Positions 8,289 to 17,056 of a DNA stretch of 50,425 nucleotides are shown here, one piece after another (within the stretch, counting starts at the first letter, position 1; each line of letters starts with the position of its first letter). The stretch comes from an uncultured archaeon. Its GTDB lineage: Archaea > Thermoproteota > Bathyarchaeia > TCS64. The DNA lies in NCBI GenBank assembly GCA_938048735.1, contig CALIUM010000010.1, forward strand, positions 1-50,425. Direction: 5' to 3'. The position numbers were made by a program, and so were the translations under genes. Below the pieces are notes generated by a model that searched no databases, was not told the origin of the DNA, and saw only the letters and a list, made by a program, of their open reading frames with translations.

Positions 8289-8690
8289 ATGGATTTGACT
8301 ATTAGAAGAGATGTGTGGGATTGGCTCGAAGAAGCTAAGGAGGAACAGGCAACTGCGATGCACCTATATGAAGCTGGAAGACATGCTCATGCCTGTTTTC
8401 ACGCCCAACAGGCTGCTGAAAAAGCCTTCAAAGCCTTGATAATTTTCCATAGAAAGATTGTTCACAGGTCTCACGACCTCTTAGAACTTTACAGCGAGGT
8501 GAAAGACTGCTTAGAGTTAGATGCTGAAGTCGTGGAAGGCCTTGCAGAGCTTTCAGCCTACTACACCCAAGCCAGATATCCCAACGCAGGTTTAAGAAGA
8601 CCATCCCTCGAAATAGGTAAAGCCCAAGCAGAGAGGGCCTTGAAAATAGCTAAGGGGGTTCTTAATGCAGTCGCTAGAATGTTTTCCTGA
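8289..8690 (+). CDS. HEPN domain protein (toxin side of HEPN/MNT pair)
   Basis: A 133-residue all-helical HEPN protein. It has the family's early segment ACFHAQQAAEKAFKALI (about 38-54), then RKIVHRSHDLLEL (about 59-71), an R-x6-H form of the HEPN RNase motif, and a late ARYPNAG segment seen in many HEPN partners of MNT proteins. HEPN proteins of such pairs act as RNases or are modified by the nucleotidyltransferase partner. Its 3' end overlaps the MNT gene by 26 nt. A TATA-like ATTTTAAG lies about 25 nt before the ATG. Confidence 0.88.
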   Translation: MDLTIRRDVWDWLEEAKEEQATAMHLYEAGRHAHACFHAQQAAEKAFKALIIFHRKIVHRSHDLLELYSEVKDCLELDAEVVEGLAELSAYYTQARYPNAGLRRPSLEIGKAQAERALKIAKGVLNAVARMFS

Positions 8691-8979
8691 AAAGTTCAGG
8701 AGGGCCTTACATGCCTTCCTCCAAGCTCTTGAGGAAAACTTTGGAAATAACCTTAGCGTTTACCTTTTCGGGAGCTTGGCCAGAGGGGACTACTTGCTAA
8801 ACAGCGACATAGACCTCATCGTAGTTACGGATAGGTTAAAGGGATTGAAACCTTGGGAGAGAACGGCGAAGCTCAGGAGAATGGCTCCTGAGGATGTAGG
8901 CTTAGATATCTTAGGGTATACTGAGGAGGAATTCCAAAGGGCGAAGAAATATTTAGAACCAATGGTGAAGATACGATAA
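8665..8979 (+). CDS. Minimal nucleotidyltransferase (MNT antitoxin of HEPN/MNT pair)
   Basis: A 104-residue pol-beta-like nucleotidyltransferase. The motif GSLARGDYLLNSDIDLIVV (about 34-52) has the GS loop and the paired Asp that bind metal and NTP. In known HEPN/MNT systems the MNT protein neutralises the HEPN toxin by adding AMP groups. The 26-nt overlap with the HEPN gene supports coupled expression. The protein ends at KKYLEPMVKIR, slightly shorter than many relatives, so a small C-terminal loss is possible. Confidence 0.87.
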   Translation: MQSLECFPEKFRRALHAFLQALEENFGNNLSVYLFGSLARGDYLLNSDIDLIVVTDRLKGLKPWERTAKLRRMAPEDVGLDILGYTEEEFQRAKKYLEPMVKIR

Positions 8980-9477
8980 ATTCTTTGGAGACTTCAAAGG
9001 ATTCCTATGGAAAATCAATAAGTATTAATCTTCTCTCAGCCCAAAAGTGCTGAAGTACTGCACATTTCTGAAACGTTCATGTAATACTACCGCTTTAAAA
9101 TATCGATCGAGGATAAAAACCTCGAGATTTCCAAAAATATTTTGGACGGGAATGAAAGGAGACATAGAAAAGCAACTATTAAAAATGATCTTAAAGAATC
9201 CTTATTGTACTTTAGGATTCAAGCCGAGGGGTTGAAGTTAAAGAAGTTATCCCTTGAAAATTTTTAATTAAAAAATCACTTAACATGAAGGGATATATCG
9301 ATGAAGATATTGCAGAATTTGTTCCAAGCCATAGATTCCTAAAACCTGCAGAGGAGGTTAAGGCCCCAGTCGATGGATAGAATATAACCGATAGTGCAGC
9401 TGGAAAATTTTCCTTGATGCCTCGAGGAATCTTTCAGCAAAGGAGATAAACTCCGCCGAACCGAGATCTGGATCAGC
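8980..9477. other. AT-rich gap, no convincing gene
   Basis: About 500 nt with base composition unlike the coding regions. A 62-codon frame at 9047-9235 has no protein-like pattern. A short reading from ATG 9284 (MKGYIDEDIAEFVPSHRF) stops after about 30 codons and may be a gene remnant, but no family is recognised. Confidence 0.4.
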
Positions 9478-9900
9478 TTGAGCCAGTTGATCGAGGAGCT
9501 CGAGAGGAAGGGCCTCAGCTTACTGATCTATAGGGGAAGGGAGGCTATCTACTCCAGCTCTGAGGGAGGTGTGATGCCCCTCCTCCGAGCCGTAGACCTA
9601 ATCGGCCTGGAGGGGCTCAGGGGGAGCGTCGTGGCGGATAAGGTCATCGGAAAGGCGGCCGCACTGCTGATAATATATTTCCAAGCCTCTGAGGCCCACG
9701 CGATCCTAATCAGCTCCCAGGCGAGGGAGGTGTTCCTGAAACGTGGATTGAAACACTCCTATAGGAGGGAGACCCCTCACATATTGAACCGGGATGGCTC
9801 GGATATATGCCCCTTCGAGAAGCTTGTCATGGACATCACCGAGCCTGAGGAGGCATATAGGAGGATAAGTGCCCAAACCTCCGAGGCTCGTCAGTTCTAG
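9478..9900 (+). CDS. DUF1893 domain protein
   Basis: A 140-residue protein of the DUF1893 family, whose fold resembles cytidine deaminases. Matching features are an N-terminal helix, LSLLIYRGREAIYSSSEGGVMPLL, then GSVVADKVIGKAAALL (about 53-68), then the mid-protein A-AILIS strand and a C-terminal NRDGSDICPFEKLV segment. The helix with V-GKAAA corresponds to the family core where deaminases place their zinc ligand, but no full zinc motif is present, so activity is unknown. The start is TTG at 9478, the first possible in the frame that keeps the whole domain. It is a single gene; the next gene downstream is eL38. Confidence 0.8.
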   Translation: MSQLIEELERKGLSLLIYRGREAIYSSSEGGVMPLLRAVDLIGLEGLRGSVVADKVIGKAAALLIIYFQASEAHAILISSQAREVFLKRGLKHSYRRETPHILNRDGSDICPFEKLVMDITEPEEAYRRISAQTSEARQF

Positions 9901-10044
9901 TTATAGGCGTCCAGATCCTTCCCTTTAGGTCAAGGGTCGATATTACGCTCTCAGGGGGAGCCTCGGAGGCACCTTATCCGGCGCGAGATGGAGGGAAAAG
10001 ACTAATAAAGCCCAAACCTAATTGAGGATGCCTGAGGTTTAGGG

Positions 10045-10239
10045 ATGCCAAAGGAGATACGAGACCCCGAAGAGTTCCTATTGTTAGCTGAGAAGGCATC
10101 GGAATGCCGGATAAAGAGGCTTGGGGAGGTGACGAAGATAAAGCTTAGAACCTCCCGTCAGCTATATACCCTTAAAATCGATTCAGCAAAGGTGGAGGAA
10201 ATTCTGGGAAAGATAAAGTGTCCAAAAAAAGAATTCTAA
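10045..10239 (+). CDS. rpl38e: Large-subunit ribosomal protein eL38
   Basis: A 64-residue protein with the full eL38 pattern: MPKEIRDPEEFLLLAEKA, ECRIKRLGEVTKIKLRT, LYTLKID and a closing KIKCPKK. It binds 23S rRNA in the large subunit. eL38 is found in eukaryotes and in TACK and Asgard archaea but is absent from most Euryarchaeota, so it helps to place the organism. A TAATAAA box near 10003 lies about 40 nt upstream. Confidence 0.9.
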   Translation: MPKEIRDPEEFLLLAEKASECRIKRLGEVTKIKLRTSRQLYTLKIDSAKVEEILGKIKCPKKEF

Positions 10240-10436
10240 TAAATATGTTGTTTAGAAAATATTAACATCTATGGTTGATGATGAAAACCCTAAAAATAAA
10301 TTTGTTATGAGGGAACAATACTGCTAAAGCAGTTTGCTGTGTTTGATTAGGCTTAAGGCTCGACATCTTCTTGGGATAACCAGGGTCTCAGTAAACCTTT
10401 TAAACCTACATCAAATGAGTAGTTGAGGGACAATAG

Positions 10437-10820
10437 ATGAAGTTTTTAGATTTGGATTACTGGAGGCAAGTTGAGGCCGTGGCTAACGGGGATCAGGAGT
10501 TCGGCATTAGGGCGAAGGGTTTGACCGGCTCCTTCACCTTCAGGGTCACCGATAAGGCCGATCTCCCACCTGTATATGTTAGGTTCGATGATGGGAAGGT
10601 GGTGGAGGTGAGGGTTCTCTCCCCTGGCGAGACCACCGACTTCTCCCTAGAGGGGCCTTATGAGGTCTGGGTGAGCGTAAACAAGGGGGAGATCGACGCG
10701 GCTAATGCCATAATGACACAGCAGCTCAGATTTAAGGGGAGCACGAGCAGGATTATAAGATATGGAAAGGCCTTCATGAGGCTCTTCAACCTCATGCAGA
10801 AGGTTCCAGTAGAATACTAG
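10437..10820 (+). CDS. SCP2 sterol-carrier-like lipid-binding domain protein
   Basis: A 127-residue single-domain protein of the SCP2 fold, which binds lipids or fatty acyl chains in bacteria and archaea. The pattern shows the strand order of the family: GSFTFRVTDKADLP, VYVRFDDGKVVEVRV, PGETTDFSLEGPYEVWVSV, then the helix region KGEIDAANAIMTQQLRFKG and a C-terminal helix FMRLFNLMQKV. No signal peptide. The ligand is unknown. A TTTTAAAC box lies about 38 nt before the ATG. Confidence 0.8.
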   Translation: MKFLDLDYWRQVEAVANGDQEFGIRAKGLTGSFTFRVTDKADLPPVYVRFDDGKVVEVRVLSPGETTDFSLEGPYEVWVSVNKGEIDAANAIMTQQLRFKGSTSRIIRYGKAFMRLFNLMQKVPVEY

Positions 10821-10927
10821 GAAACCTAAGAAGCTCCTCGAAAATTCTCACCTTCAACTATTCAAATTCTGATATCAGAGGCGAGAACCATATTGATCTA
10901 GAATAAAATATTGAGTTTTAGATGCGG

Positions 10928-12148
10928 CTAGACCCTGCCTCTGAAGATCCTTCCTAGTATGGTTATCCCTTCCACTATATCTTCCTCTGAGGGGAAGCTG
11001 TAGTTTAGGCGGAGATAGTTCCTGATCTTCGGATCCAGGAAGAAGTTAGAGCCCGGGATGTAGGCCACCCCATTCTTAAGCGCCTCCTTAAGCATCTCAT
11101 TGGTGTCGACATGGCGGGGCATCTTAACCCATATGAATAGGCCTCCCCTGGGCTTGGCCCACTCAGCATCCTCTGGGAATCTAGTCTCCATGGCCTCGAG
11201 CATCAGATCCCTCTTTCTCCTGTAGATATTTATTATGTGGTCGATCTGCTTCTCGACAAACCCCCTTCTCAGGAGCCCCGCGGCCACATACTGGCTCAAC
11301 CCGTCTGAGCATATGTCTATGTTGCTCTTAGCCTCGGCCATCCTGGCCACGAACTCCTTCCTAGCCGCTACCCAGCCTATCCTGAGGCCTGGAGATACGA
11401 TCTTGGAGAAGGTGCTCATGTAAAGCACCCTCCCAGACCTGTCCATCGCCTTTAATGGTGTGGGCATGGGCCCCTCGAAGGAGATATACCCATACGGGTT
11501 ATCCTCGAGGATCAGGAAGTCGTACTCCTCAGCCAGCTCAAGCAACCTCCTCCTCCTCTCCATTGAGAGAACCGTGGTGGTCGGGTTGTGATAGGAGGGG
11601 ACCGTGTAGAGGAGCTTCGGCCTCCGCCCCTCCAGAGCCAAACGCCTCAGCTCCTTCTCCAGGAGGTCTAATCTCATACCCTCCTCATCGACGGGGATGG
11701 ATAGGAACTCCGGGTTGAACTGCTTGAAGGCCGCTAGGGCCTGGAGGTATGTGGGGGAGTCCACGATGACGATGTCTCCAGGATCTATAAACAACCTCGA
11801 AGCCAGGTCTAGGGCCTGCTGGGAGCCTGTCGTCACCATGACCTCGGTTCTCGGATCAGCCCTTATCCCAGCTCCCTCCATGAACCTCGCAAGCCCCTCC
11901 CTTAGGGCCCCACTCCCCATATTGCTCCCATACTGGAGGAACTCCCTCCAAGCCCCCTCTGGGGCCTCCTCAAGAACCTCCCTAACAGGCCCCACCGGGA
12001 GGGAGGAGGGATCATAGCTTCCCCCCGTCAGGGAGATGAGACGTCTCCCCTGCTTCATGAGCTCGAAGGCTGCCAGGACCACCTCCGTGAGTATGCCGGG
12101 CTCGAAGGTCTTCCCAAGCCTAGAGTAGAACCTCTCCGATGTGAACAT
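10928..12148 (-). CDS. PLP-dependent aminotransferase, fold type I (LysN / 2-aminoadipate type)
   Basis: A 406-residue aminotransferase. It has the substrate-side YGSNMGSGALREGLA segment, TTGSQQALDL (PLP phosphate), the NPTTTVLS segment, LILEDNPYGYI with the PLP-ring Asp and Tyr, and STFSKIVSPGLRIGW with the Schiff-base Lys. LRLNYSFP near the C-terminus carries the carboxylate-binding Arg. The family includes 2-aminoadipate, aromatic and branched-chain transaminases, so the substrate is open. It is divergent from the DUF6754 operon across 84 nt, with a TTAAATATC box about 28 nt before its ATG. Confidence 0.92.
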   Translation of the reverse strand: MFTSERFYSRLGKTFEPGILTEVVLAAFELMKQGRRLISLTGGSYDPSSLPVGPVREVLEEAPEGAWREFLQYGSNMGSGALREGLARFMEGAGIRADPRTEVMVTTGSQQALDLASRLFIDPGDIVIVDSPTYLQALAAFKQFNPEFLSIPVDEEGMRLDLLEKELRRLALEGRRPKLLYTVPSYHNPTTTVLSMERRRRLLELAEEYDFLILEDNPYGYISFEGPMPTPLKAMDRSGRVLYMSTFSKIVSPGLRIGWVAARKEFVARMAEAKSNIDICSDGLSQYVAAGLLRRGFVEKQIDHIINIYRRKRDLMLEAMETRFPEDAEWAKPRGGLFIWVKMPRHVDTNEMLKEALKNGVAYIPGSNFFLDPKIRNYLRLNYSFPSEEDIVEGITILGRIFRGRV

Positions 12149-12202
12149 CCCCTTAAATAATGCTCCTGGAGGATATTTAAGACTTCGGAAAATTTATATG
12201 GA

Positions 12203-12212
12203 TTATAAAATA
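12203..12212 (+). promoter_or_regulatory. TATA box for the DUF6754 operon
   Basis: TTATAAAATA centred about 26 nt before the ATG at 12233, in the divergent spacer with the aminotransferase gene. The spacing predicts a leaderless transcript. Confidence 0.6.
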
Positions 12213-12232
12213 TTTACAATAATCGGGAAAAA

Positions 12233-13028
12233 ATGATCACCGCAGAAGAAGTTGGATTAAGCGTCAGATCCGGATTTAATGGGGCTCTTATAATGTTCGT
12301 AGTGAGCCTAGCTATAATCGGGTTGGGCGTCTACCTTACGATAAAGGGGATTTTAAAACCTAGGATCAGAAGACTGCCTGGAGTTGATGCTATTGATGAA
12401 TGTATAGGCAGGCTGCGGAGCTCGGGCGCCCAATACACTACACGGTGGGCCTAGGAGGGATATTCAACGAGCAGGTTATAGCGGGCTTGAGCATAGCGAG
12501 ATACGTCGCGAGGAGGTGCGCGGAGCTAGGGGTCAGGTTCCTATTCACCTTTGCAGCCCCAACGGTCCAGCCCGTGGCCGTAGACCTGGTCAAGGAAGCC
12601 TACATAGAAGCTGGTAAACCCGAGGAGTTCAGGCCCGAGGACATCATGTGGCTCTCAGACCGCCAGTTCGCCTTCGCAACGGGGGTTATGGGGCTGGTCC
12701 TGAGGGAGAGGGTTGCGGCAAACCTGCTCCTGGGATACTTCGCAGCCGAGTCCCTCATCTTCGCCGAGGCTGGTTACAGGGCCGGGGCAATGCAGATAGC
12801 TGGCACGACCAACTCCTACCAGATACCATTCTTCGTGACCACATGCGACTACACATTGATAAGCGAGGAACTCATCACCGCGGGGGCCTAATATCGAAGG
12901 AGCCGAGGCAGGTGGGCTCGATACTGGGGCAGGACTACATCAGGCTTATAGGCCTTGTCCTCATGGGGGTGGGCGCAATACTCTACGCGCTGGGATGGAA
13001 GACGCTTACCACCTGGCTGGGATTGTAG
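12233..13028 (+). pseudogene. DUF6754 membrane protein, reading frame broken twice
   Basis: An N-terminal membrane helix (IMFVVSLAIIGLGVYLTIKG) is followed by PGVDAIDE, GRPIHYTVG and a long conserved domain of DUF6754 type, then a C-terminal membrane helix (LIGLVLMGVGAILYALGW). The reading shifts at about 12412 (GGCAGGCTGCG lacks one G: GR + AAELGRP) and again at about 12888 (AGA / ISKEP, one base missing after a G run). With both fixed the product is about 265 residues and looks intact. It is the first of four membrane genes in one operon. The function of the family is unknown. Sequencing error is more likely than decay, because the rest is well conserved. Confidence 0.7.
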
Positions 13029-13040
13029 GAGGGTTGAAGT

Positions 13041-13690
13041 ATGTCTCTGGTGTTGAGGAGGCATATTCCGATAATAATCCTGGCGTCGCTAGCCTTCTTC
13101 ATGGTAGGGGACACATTGCTCCTAGAGCCCACATACAACGCCTACGCGGCCTCTGGTAGGTCTGCCGTCTCCATAATTGGATCCTTCGCCGTGATGCTAT
13201 CGGTCACCCTCCTTTCGAGGATCCATATCAGGAGGATCCAGAGGAGGAGGAATGTCATAGAGAGTTCAGTCCTCCTCATCTGCATGTGGGCTACGATAGC
13301 CTGGGGCCTCTACAGGTTCGCACTCTTCGGGGAGAAGCCCTCCGTCGAATACATCACCCAGAGCATCTTCAAGGGCATAGTCTCGCCTGGGGATGCAACG
13401 ATCTACTCGATACTCGCCTTCTTCATAGCCTCAGCTGCCTACAGGGCCTTCAGGGCGAGAAGCCTCGAGGCCACGATTCTCCTAGCAGCGGGCCTCATAG
13501 TGATGCTCGGGAACGCACCCGTCGGAGAGGCCATCTGGGGGGCTTCAAGCCCATGACCACGTGGATCATGGATGTGGCCAACAAGGCAGGTGCGAGGGTG
13601 ATAATCATGTCCGCCATAATCGCGACCATCGCCCTCTACATAAGGATAATCCTCGGCTATGAGAGGAGCTGGATGGGACGTGGGGAGTGA
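13041..13690 (+). pseudogene. Polytopic membrane protein of the DUF6754 operon, one frameshift
   Basis: A membrane protein with about five or six helices. The first frame runs MSLVLRRHIPIIILASLAF to the VGEAIWG segment and stops at 13556. The other frame continues GGFKPMTTWIMDVANKAG and ends in RSWMGRGE at 13690. The shift is at a run of six G after ATCT; seven G restores EAIWGGFKPM. The complete product is about 216 residues. The order helix, charged loop (RIHIRRIQRRR), helices is visible, but no catalytic motif is seen. It lies 12 nt after the DUF6754 gene and overlaps the next gene, so it is part of the same complex or pathway by inference. Confidence 0.65.
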
Positions 13691-14537
13691 GGCAAAGTCC
13701 ATCTATGAGAGGCTTCAGGAGCTGGATCCCAGATACGTTTACCTCCTCGTCATCATCGTCATAAGTCTGCCCCTCCTGAGGCCCATCGGGATCCCCTTAG
13801 GGATGATAAGCGGTGAGACCCTGGAGCTCTACAGGTATATCGACACATTACCTCCTGGAAGCGTCATCCTTATGATAGCGGATCAGAGCCCAGCAGCTGC
13901 GGCTGAATGCCAGCCAGGAATGCTCGCCCTATTCCAGCACGCCGTCAACAAGGGCCTGAGGGTTATGTTCTTCGCAGCTAGGACTGACGCCGTCCCCTTC
14001 ATCTCAGAGGCCTTTATAAAGGTCTTGGGGAAGGAGTCGGAACATCCGGATTATGGAAAGAGGTATGTGAACCTGGGATTCATCCCCCAGTATGAGGTTG
14101 GGCTTACGGCCTTGGCGGCCAACCTCCTCTACACCACCAGAGATGCCTACGGAAAGGAGTTGAAGGATATGGAGTTCTTCTCAGACCTACCCAACAAAAA
14201 CGCGAAGGACCTCAAGCTAGCCATCTACTATGGGGCGAGCGCAGTGGACTGGGTCGTCAGGCAGCTCACCGATCCCTATGGGGTCCCCGCTGGTGGGGGT
14301 GTCGCGGCGGTCTTGGCAAGCAGGATATATCCCTACTATCCCGACAAGGTCGTGGGCTTTCTTACAGGCTTGAAGGGGTCGGCCGAGTATGAGGTGCTGG
14401 TGAAGAGGCCCGGAGAGGCGGTCGCCGGGATGGATGCCCAATCCCTAGGCCACCTCGCCATTGTGATAATGGTCATCCTCGGAAATATAGGGTACGCCTT
14501 TAGCAGGAGGGGAAGGGCCTCTAGAGGAGGGGGTTGA
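13680..14537 (+). CDS. Membrane-anchored protein of the DUF6754 operon, unknown function
   Basis: About 285 residues. It has an N-terminal membrane helix (YVYLLVIIVISLPLL), a large middle domain and a C-terminal helix (LAIVIMVILGNIGYAF). The middle domain resembles a periplasmic-binding or Rossmann-like fold with GSVILMIADQSPAAAAECQP and GLRVMFFAA, but I do not recognise a family. GTG at 13680 is the best start because it overlaps the stop of the previous gene; an ATG at 13659 would add seven residues. The stop abuts the next ATG directly. The sequence AECQP and the repeated 'pool of strands and helices' pattern are also seen in the DUF6754 protein, hinting at shared ancestry. Confidence 0.7.
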   Translation: MGSEAKSIYERLQELDPRYVYLLVIIVISLPLLRPIGIPLGMISGETLELYRYIDTLPPGSVILMIADQSPAAAAECQPGMLALFQHAVNKGLRVMFFAARTDAVPFISEAFIKVLGKESEHPDYGKRYVNLGFIPQYEVGLTALAANLLYTTRDAYGKELKDMEFFSDLPNKNAKDLKLAIYYGASAVDWVVRQLTDPYGVPAGGGVAAVLASRIYPYYPDKVVGFLTGLKGSAEYEVLVKRPGEAVAGMDAQSLGHLAIVIMVILGNIGYAFSRRGRASRGGG

Positions 14538-15200
14538 ATGAGCGTTGTGGATACCCTGACCATCCTCTCAGCAGGGGCCATGACCATAGCCCTCTTCAGC
14601 TACCTCTGGAGGGAGAACCTAGCCTTCAGGATCGCTGAACATGCATTCGTGGGCGCAGCCGCCGGGTATGGGGCCCTTATCCTGGCCGAGTCGGCGTGGC
14701 GCCTCCTAGAGCCCTGGCTGGCTAAGGGTCTATGGTACTGGTATCTCACCATCATCATAGGTTTGGCCTACCTCTTCTTCTTCACCAGAGAGTACTTCTG
14801 GGTCTACAGGTATCCCACGGCCATAGTCCTCGGGGGGGAGATGGGGGTCTTCATAGGAAGGGCCATAAAGACCCAGTTCTTGGAGCAGGTTAGAGCAACC
14901 ACGATAATAACGAATATAAACGATGCCATAGTCGCCGTGGGGGTGATATGCGCATTGTTCTACTTCTACGCCACGATGGAACATAAGGGGATTTTAAGAG
15001 GTATATCAAGGGTGGGGATATACTTCCTTATGGCGGCCTTCGGCGCATCCTTCGGCGTAACGGTAATGGCTAGGATCTCCCTCCTTATAGGAAGGCTGAG
15101 GTTTCTATACTTCACATCCCCAGCCTACTACCTCATCCCGGTGGCCCTAGTCCTATTAATCGTTGGAATAGCCCGGGACTACATGAAGAAGAGATCCTAA
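14538..15200 (+). CDS. Polytopic membrane protein, last gene of the DUF6754 operon
   Basis: A 220-residue protein with about six predicted membrane helices: residues about 10-25, 40-60, 68-85, 125-145, 160-180 and 195-212. Charged residues lie within helical regions (LWRENLAFRIAEHAF and FFFTREYFWVYRY), which is common in transporters and energy-coupled membrane subunits. No family is recognised. The ATG follows the previous stop directly, so translation is coupled. After the stop there is a T-rich stretch (CTTATTTTTCCTCTTTCTTTT) near 15218 that may end the transcript. Confidence 0.7.
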   Translation: MSVVDTLTILSAGAMTIALFSYLWRENLAFRIAEHAFVGAAAGYGALILAESAWRLLEPWLAKGLWYWYLTIIIGLAYLFFFTREYFWVYRYPTAIVLGGEMGVFIGRAIKTQFLEQVRATTIITNINDAIVAVGVICALFYFYATMEHKGILRGISRVGIYFLMAAFGASFGVTVMARISLLIGRLRFLYFTSPAYYLIPVALVLLIVGIARDYMKKRS

Positions 15201-15419
15201 GGCCCACTCAAGTGCCCTTATTTTTCCTCTTTCTTTTATCCTCAAAGAAGGTAGCCACCATTAAAAGAGTTAGATCTTCTGAGGCAGAAATGCCTGTCGA
15301 GTGAAGGGCACTCCTTTCCAGCCAGGAGAACTTCAGGGGTTTTGCCATGTTATCAGTTGATCTTATTGCTATGCTGTGGTCTGCTAAATAATGGTTTTCT
15401 ATTTTATGGTTCAGCCCCT

Positions 15420-15770
15420 CTAAGCTACTTCGAATTTTGGCTCGGAGCTGAAGGACCATGGAAGGGGTGTGGGCCTGCTCCTCGGGTAGAGCTGGAGCAC
15501 GAACCTCCTGAGCTCCAGATCCCTAGGGGTGAAGGGGGAGGCCTCCCTCTGGTATAGGACCGCCTTCATCGGGTAGAGAAAGGCTGCAAGGGTGTCGGCC
15601 TTTACCTTCAGCCCCTCCCTCTCATCCTTGAAGAGGGAGAACTCTGTCTCGGAACTCGGCAGGGACCTCTGCTCTACATCGAACCTCCCCCTCAGCTCCT
15701 CCGCCACCCTTTTTAGGTCTACCCTCCTGAACCATGTGAACCTGACATAATGGTATGGCCTATGGCTCAT
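15420..15770 (-). CDS. Small hypothetical protein
   Basis: A 116-residue soluble protein with no family I recognise. It starts MSHRPYHYVRFTWFRRVD and shows charged helices and strands in alternation, with codon use like its neighbours. A strong TATA box (TATATA at 15797-15802) lies 27-30 nt before the ATG, which is the main evidence that this is a real leaderless gene rather than a chance frame. Confidence 0.5.
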   Translation of the reverse strand: MSHRPYHYVRFTWFRRVDLKRVAEELRGRFDVEQRSLPSSETEFSLFKDEREGLKVKADTLAAFLYPMKAVLYQREASPFTPRDLELRRFVLQLYPRSRPTPLPWSFSSEPKFEVA

Positions 15771-15796
15771 CCCAAGAGTTATGGATCTCCATGAGA

Positions 15797-15802
15797 TATA
15801 TA
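15797..15802 (-). promoter_or_regulatory. TATA box for the small gene at 15420-15770
   Basis: GTATATATC on the minus strand, centred 29 nt before ATG 15770. Confidence 0.55.
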
Positions 15803-15870
15803 CCCATGCCCCTCGAATAGCTGGAATAGAAACCCTTTAACCCTTAGAACAGCCACACTATTTGAGTGCG

Positions 15871-16833
15871 ATGGGATTTCACATAGCCGTTGTGGGCAAC
15901 GGTAGGATAGGGCGTCCAACCGCCTATATTCTACTTGCCGAGGGGCTTGCGGATGAGCTTTCCCTCGTAGACATAAAGCCTGGCCTCTCCTGGGCCTTCG
16001 GAGAGGAGCTCAGGCATGCGGCCGCCAGCATGGGATACAATGTTGAGATAAACACCTACGAGGAGGATGAAGGGGTCTCAGGAGCTGACCTGATAGTGGT
16101 CTGCCCGGGTAAGCCCAGAACCCCCGGGGTTCAGATGAGCAGGAGGGAGCTGGTGGCCGAGAACGCTGGGATAATCAATTACATAGCCGAGGTGATGCCC
16201 CCACGAAACCCTGGGGCGAAGTTCGTCATAGTGACCAACCCCGTAGATGCCATGGCGACCCTCTTCAAGAAGGTCTCCAAGGCCGAGTTCGTCGTGGGAA
16301 CCGGTGACCATCCCGACACCCTCAGGTTCAGGGCTAAGCTGGCCATGGACCTCAGAGTCCCCGTCTCCTCCGTCGAGGGGTTTGTGGGAGGGGAGCATGG
16401 GGCGGAGGCCCACGCCCTCTGGTCCACGGTGAAGGTTGAGGGCAAACACATCGACGAATACCTTAAGGAGACCGGGAAGAGCCTCAACAAGGATGGGGTG
16501 ATCGACTACGTCAGAAACATCTCGAAGAGGATCGTGGATGTTATAGGAGGGACTGAGTATGGACCGGCATCGGCATTCAGGGACATAGTGAGGTCTATAC
16601 TCCAAGATAGGGGGGAGATATACAGCATATCCGTCTCAAATAAGCTTCCAGGGTTACCTGAGGCCGTAAATGTGAGCATACCTTTGAGGGTTGGGGAGAG
16701 GCTGGGGCCGAACATATGGAACGAGCTGACAGACGATGAAAGGGCCAACATCATAAAGGCGGCAAGGGCCATATACGAGAACTACCTCCTCGGGATAACA
16801 GCTATAGAGAAGGCTGAGACGGAGGTCATGTAG
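15871..16833 (+). CDS. mdh: Malate dehydrogenase (lactate/malate dehydrogenase family)
   Basis: A 320-residue NAD(P)-dependent dehydrogenase that interconverts malate and oxaloacetate. The Rossmann motif AVVGNGRIGRPTA is at the N-terminus, SLVDIK gives the nucleotide-selecting Asp, PRTPGVQMSR is the mobile loop with substrate Arg, VTNPVD follows, then GDHPDTLRFR, and VGGEHGAEA has the catalytic His. GTGDHPD differs from the more usual GSGNQLD-type motif of archaeal malate dehydrogenases, so another 2-hydroxyacid cannot be excluded. ATG 15871 is preferred over TTG 15862 because the Rossmann strand begins right after it. Confidence 0.88.
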   Translation: MGFHIAVVGNGRIGRPTAYILLAEGLADELSLVDIKPGLSWAFGEELRHAAASMGYNVEINTYEEDEGVSGADLIVVCPGKPRTPGVQMSRRELVAENAGIINYIAEVMPPRNPGAKFVIVTNPVDAMATLFKKVSKAEFVVGTGDHPDTLRFRAKLAMDLRVPVSSVEGFVGGEHGAEAHALWSTVKVEGKHIDEYLKETGKSLNKDGVIDYVRNISKRIVDVIGGTEYGPASAFRDIVRSILQDRGEIYSISVSNKLPGLPEAVNVSIPLRVGERLGPNIWNELTDDERANIIKAARAIYENYLLGITAIEKAETEVM

Positions 16834-17056
16834 AACCCTCCATCATCGAGCCTCCATAACAGTTCGGGCAAATCCCTATACACCAGCCCTAGAGGTTCAA
16901 TTTTATAGCCCTAAATCCCAAACCATCGGGTTGGCCGAGAGTAGGAGGCCGGCCTCCAACTCCCGTAATCGAGAATCATCAGGAGCAGGCTCGCGCCAGC
17001 CATATAGCTCACTTTATTAAGGTCATCTCGATATTTCAAGCTCGGGGGTCACATGG

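Noticed and set aside
9047-9235. Possible 62-codon gene
   Set aside because: Unusual composition, no start signal, and no recognisable or balanced protein pattern.
12400-12891. A BHB intron as the cause of the DUF6754 frameshifts
   Set aside because: Restoring the frame needs only one base at each point and no inserted segment is present, so splicing is not needed.
15208-15459. Minus-strand frame of 83 codons after the small gene at 15420
   Set aside because: No protein-like pattern, no promoter of its own, and it overlaps the end of the better-supported frame.
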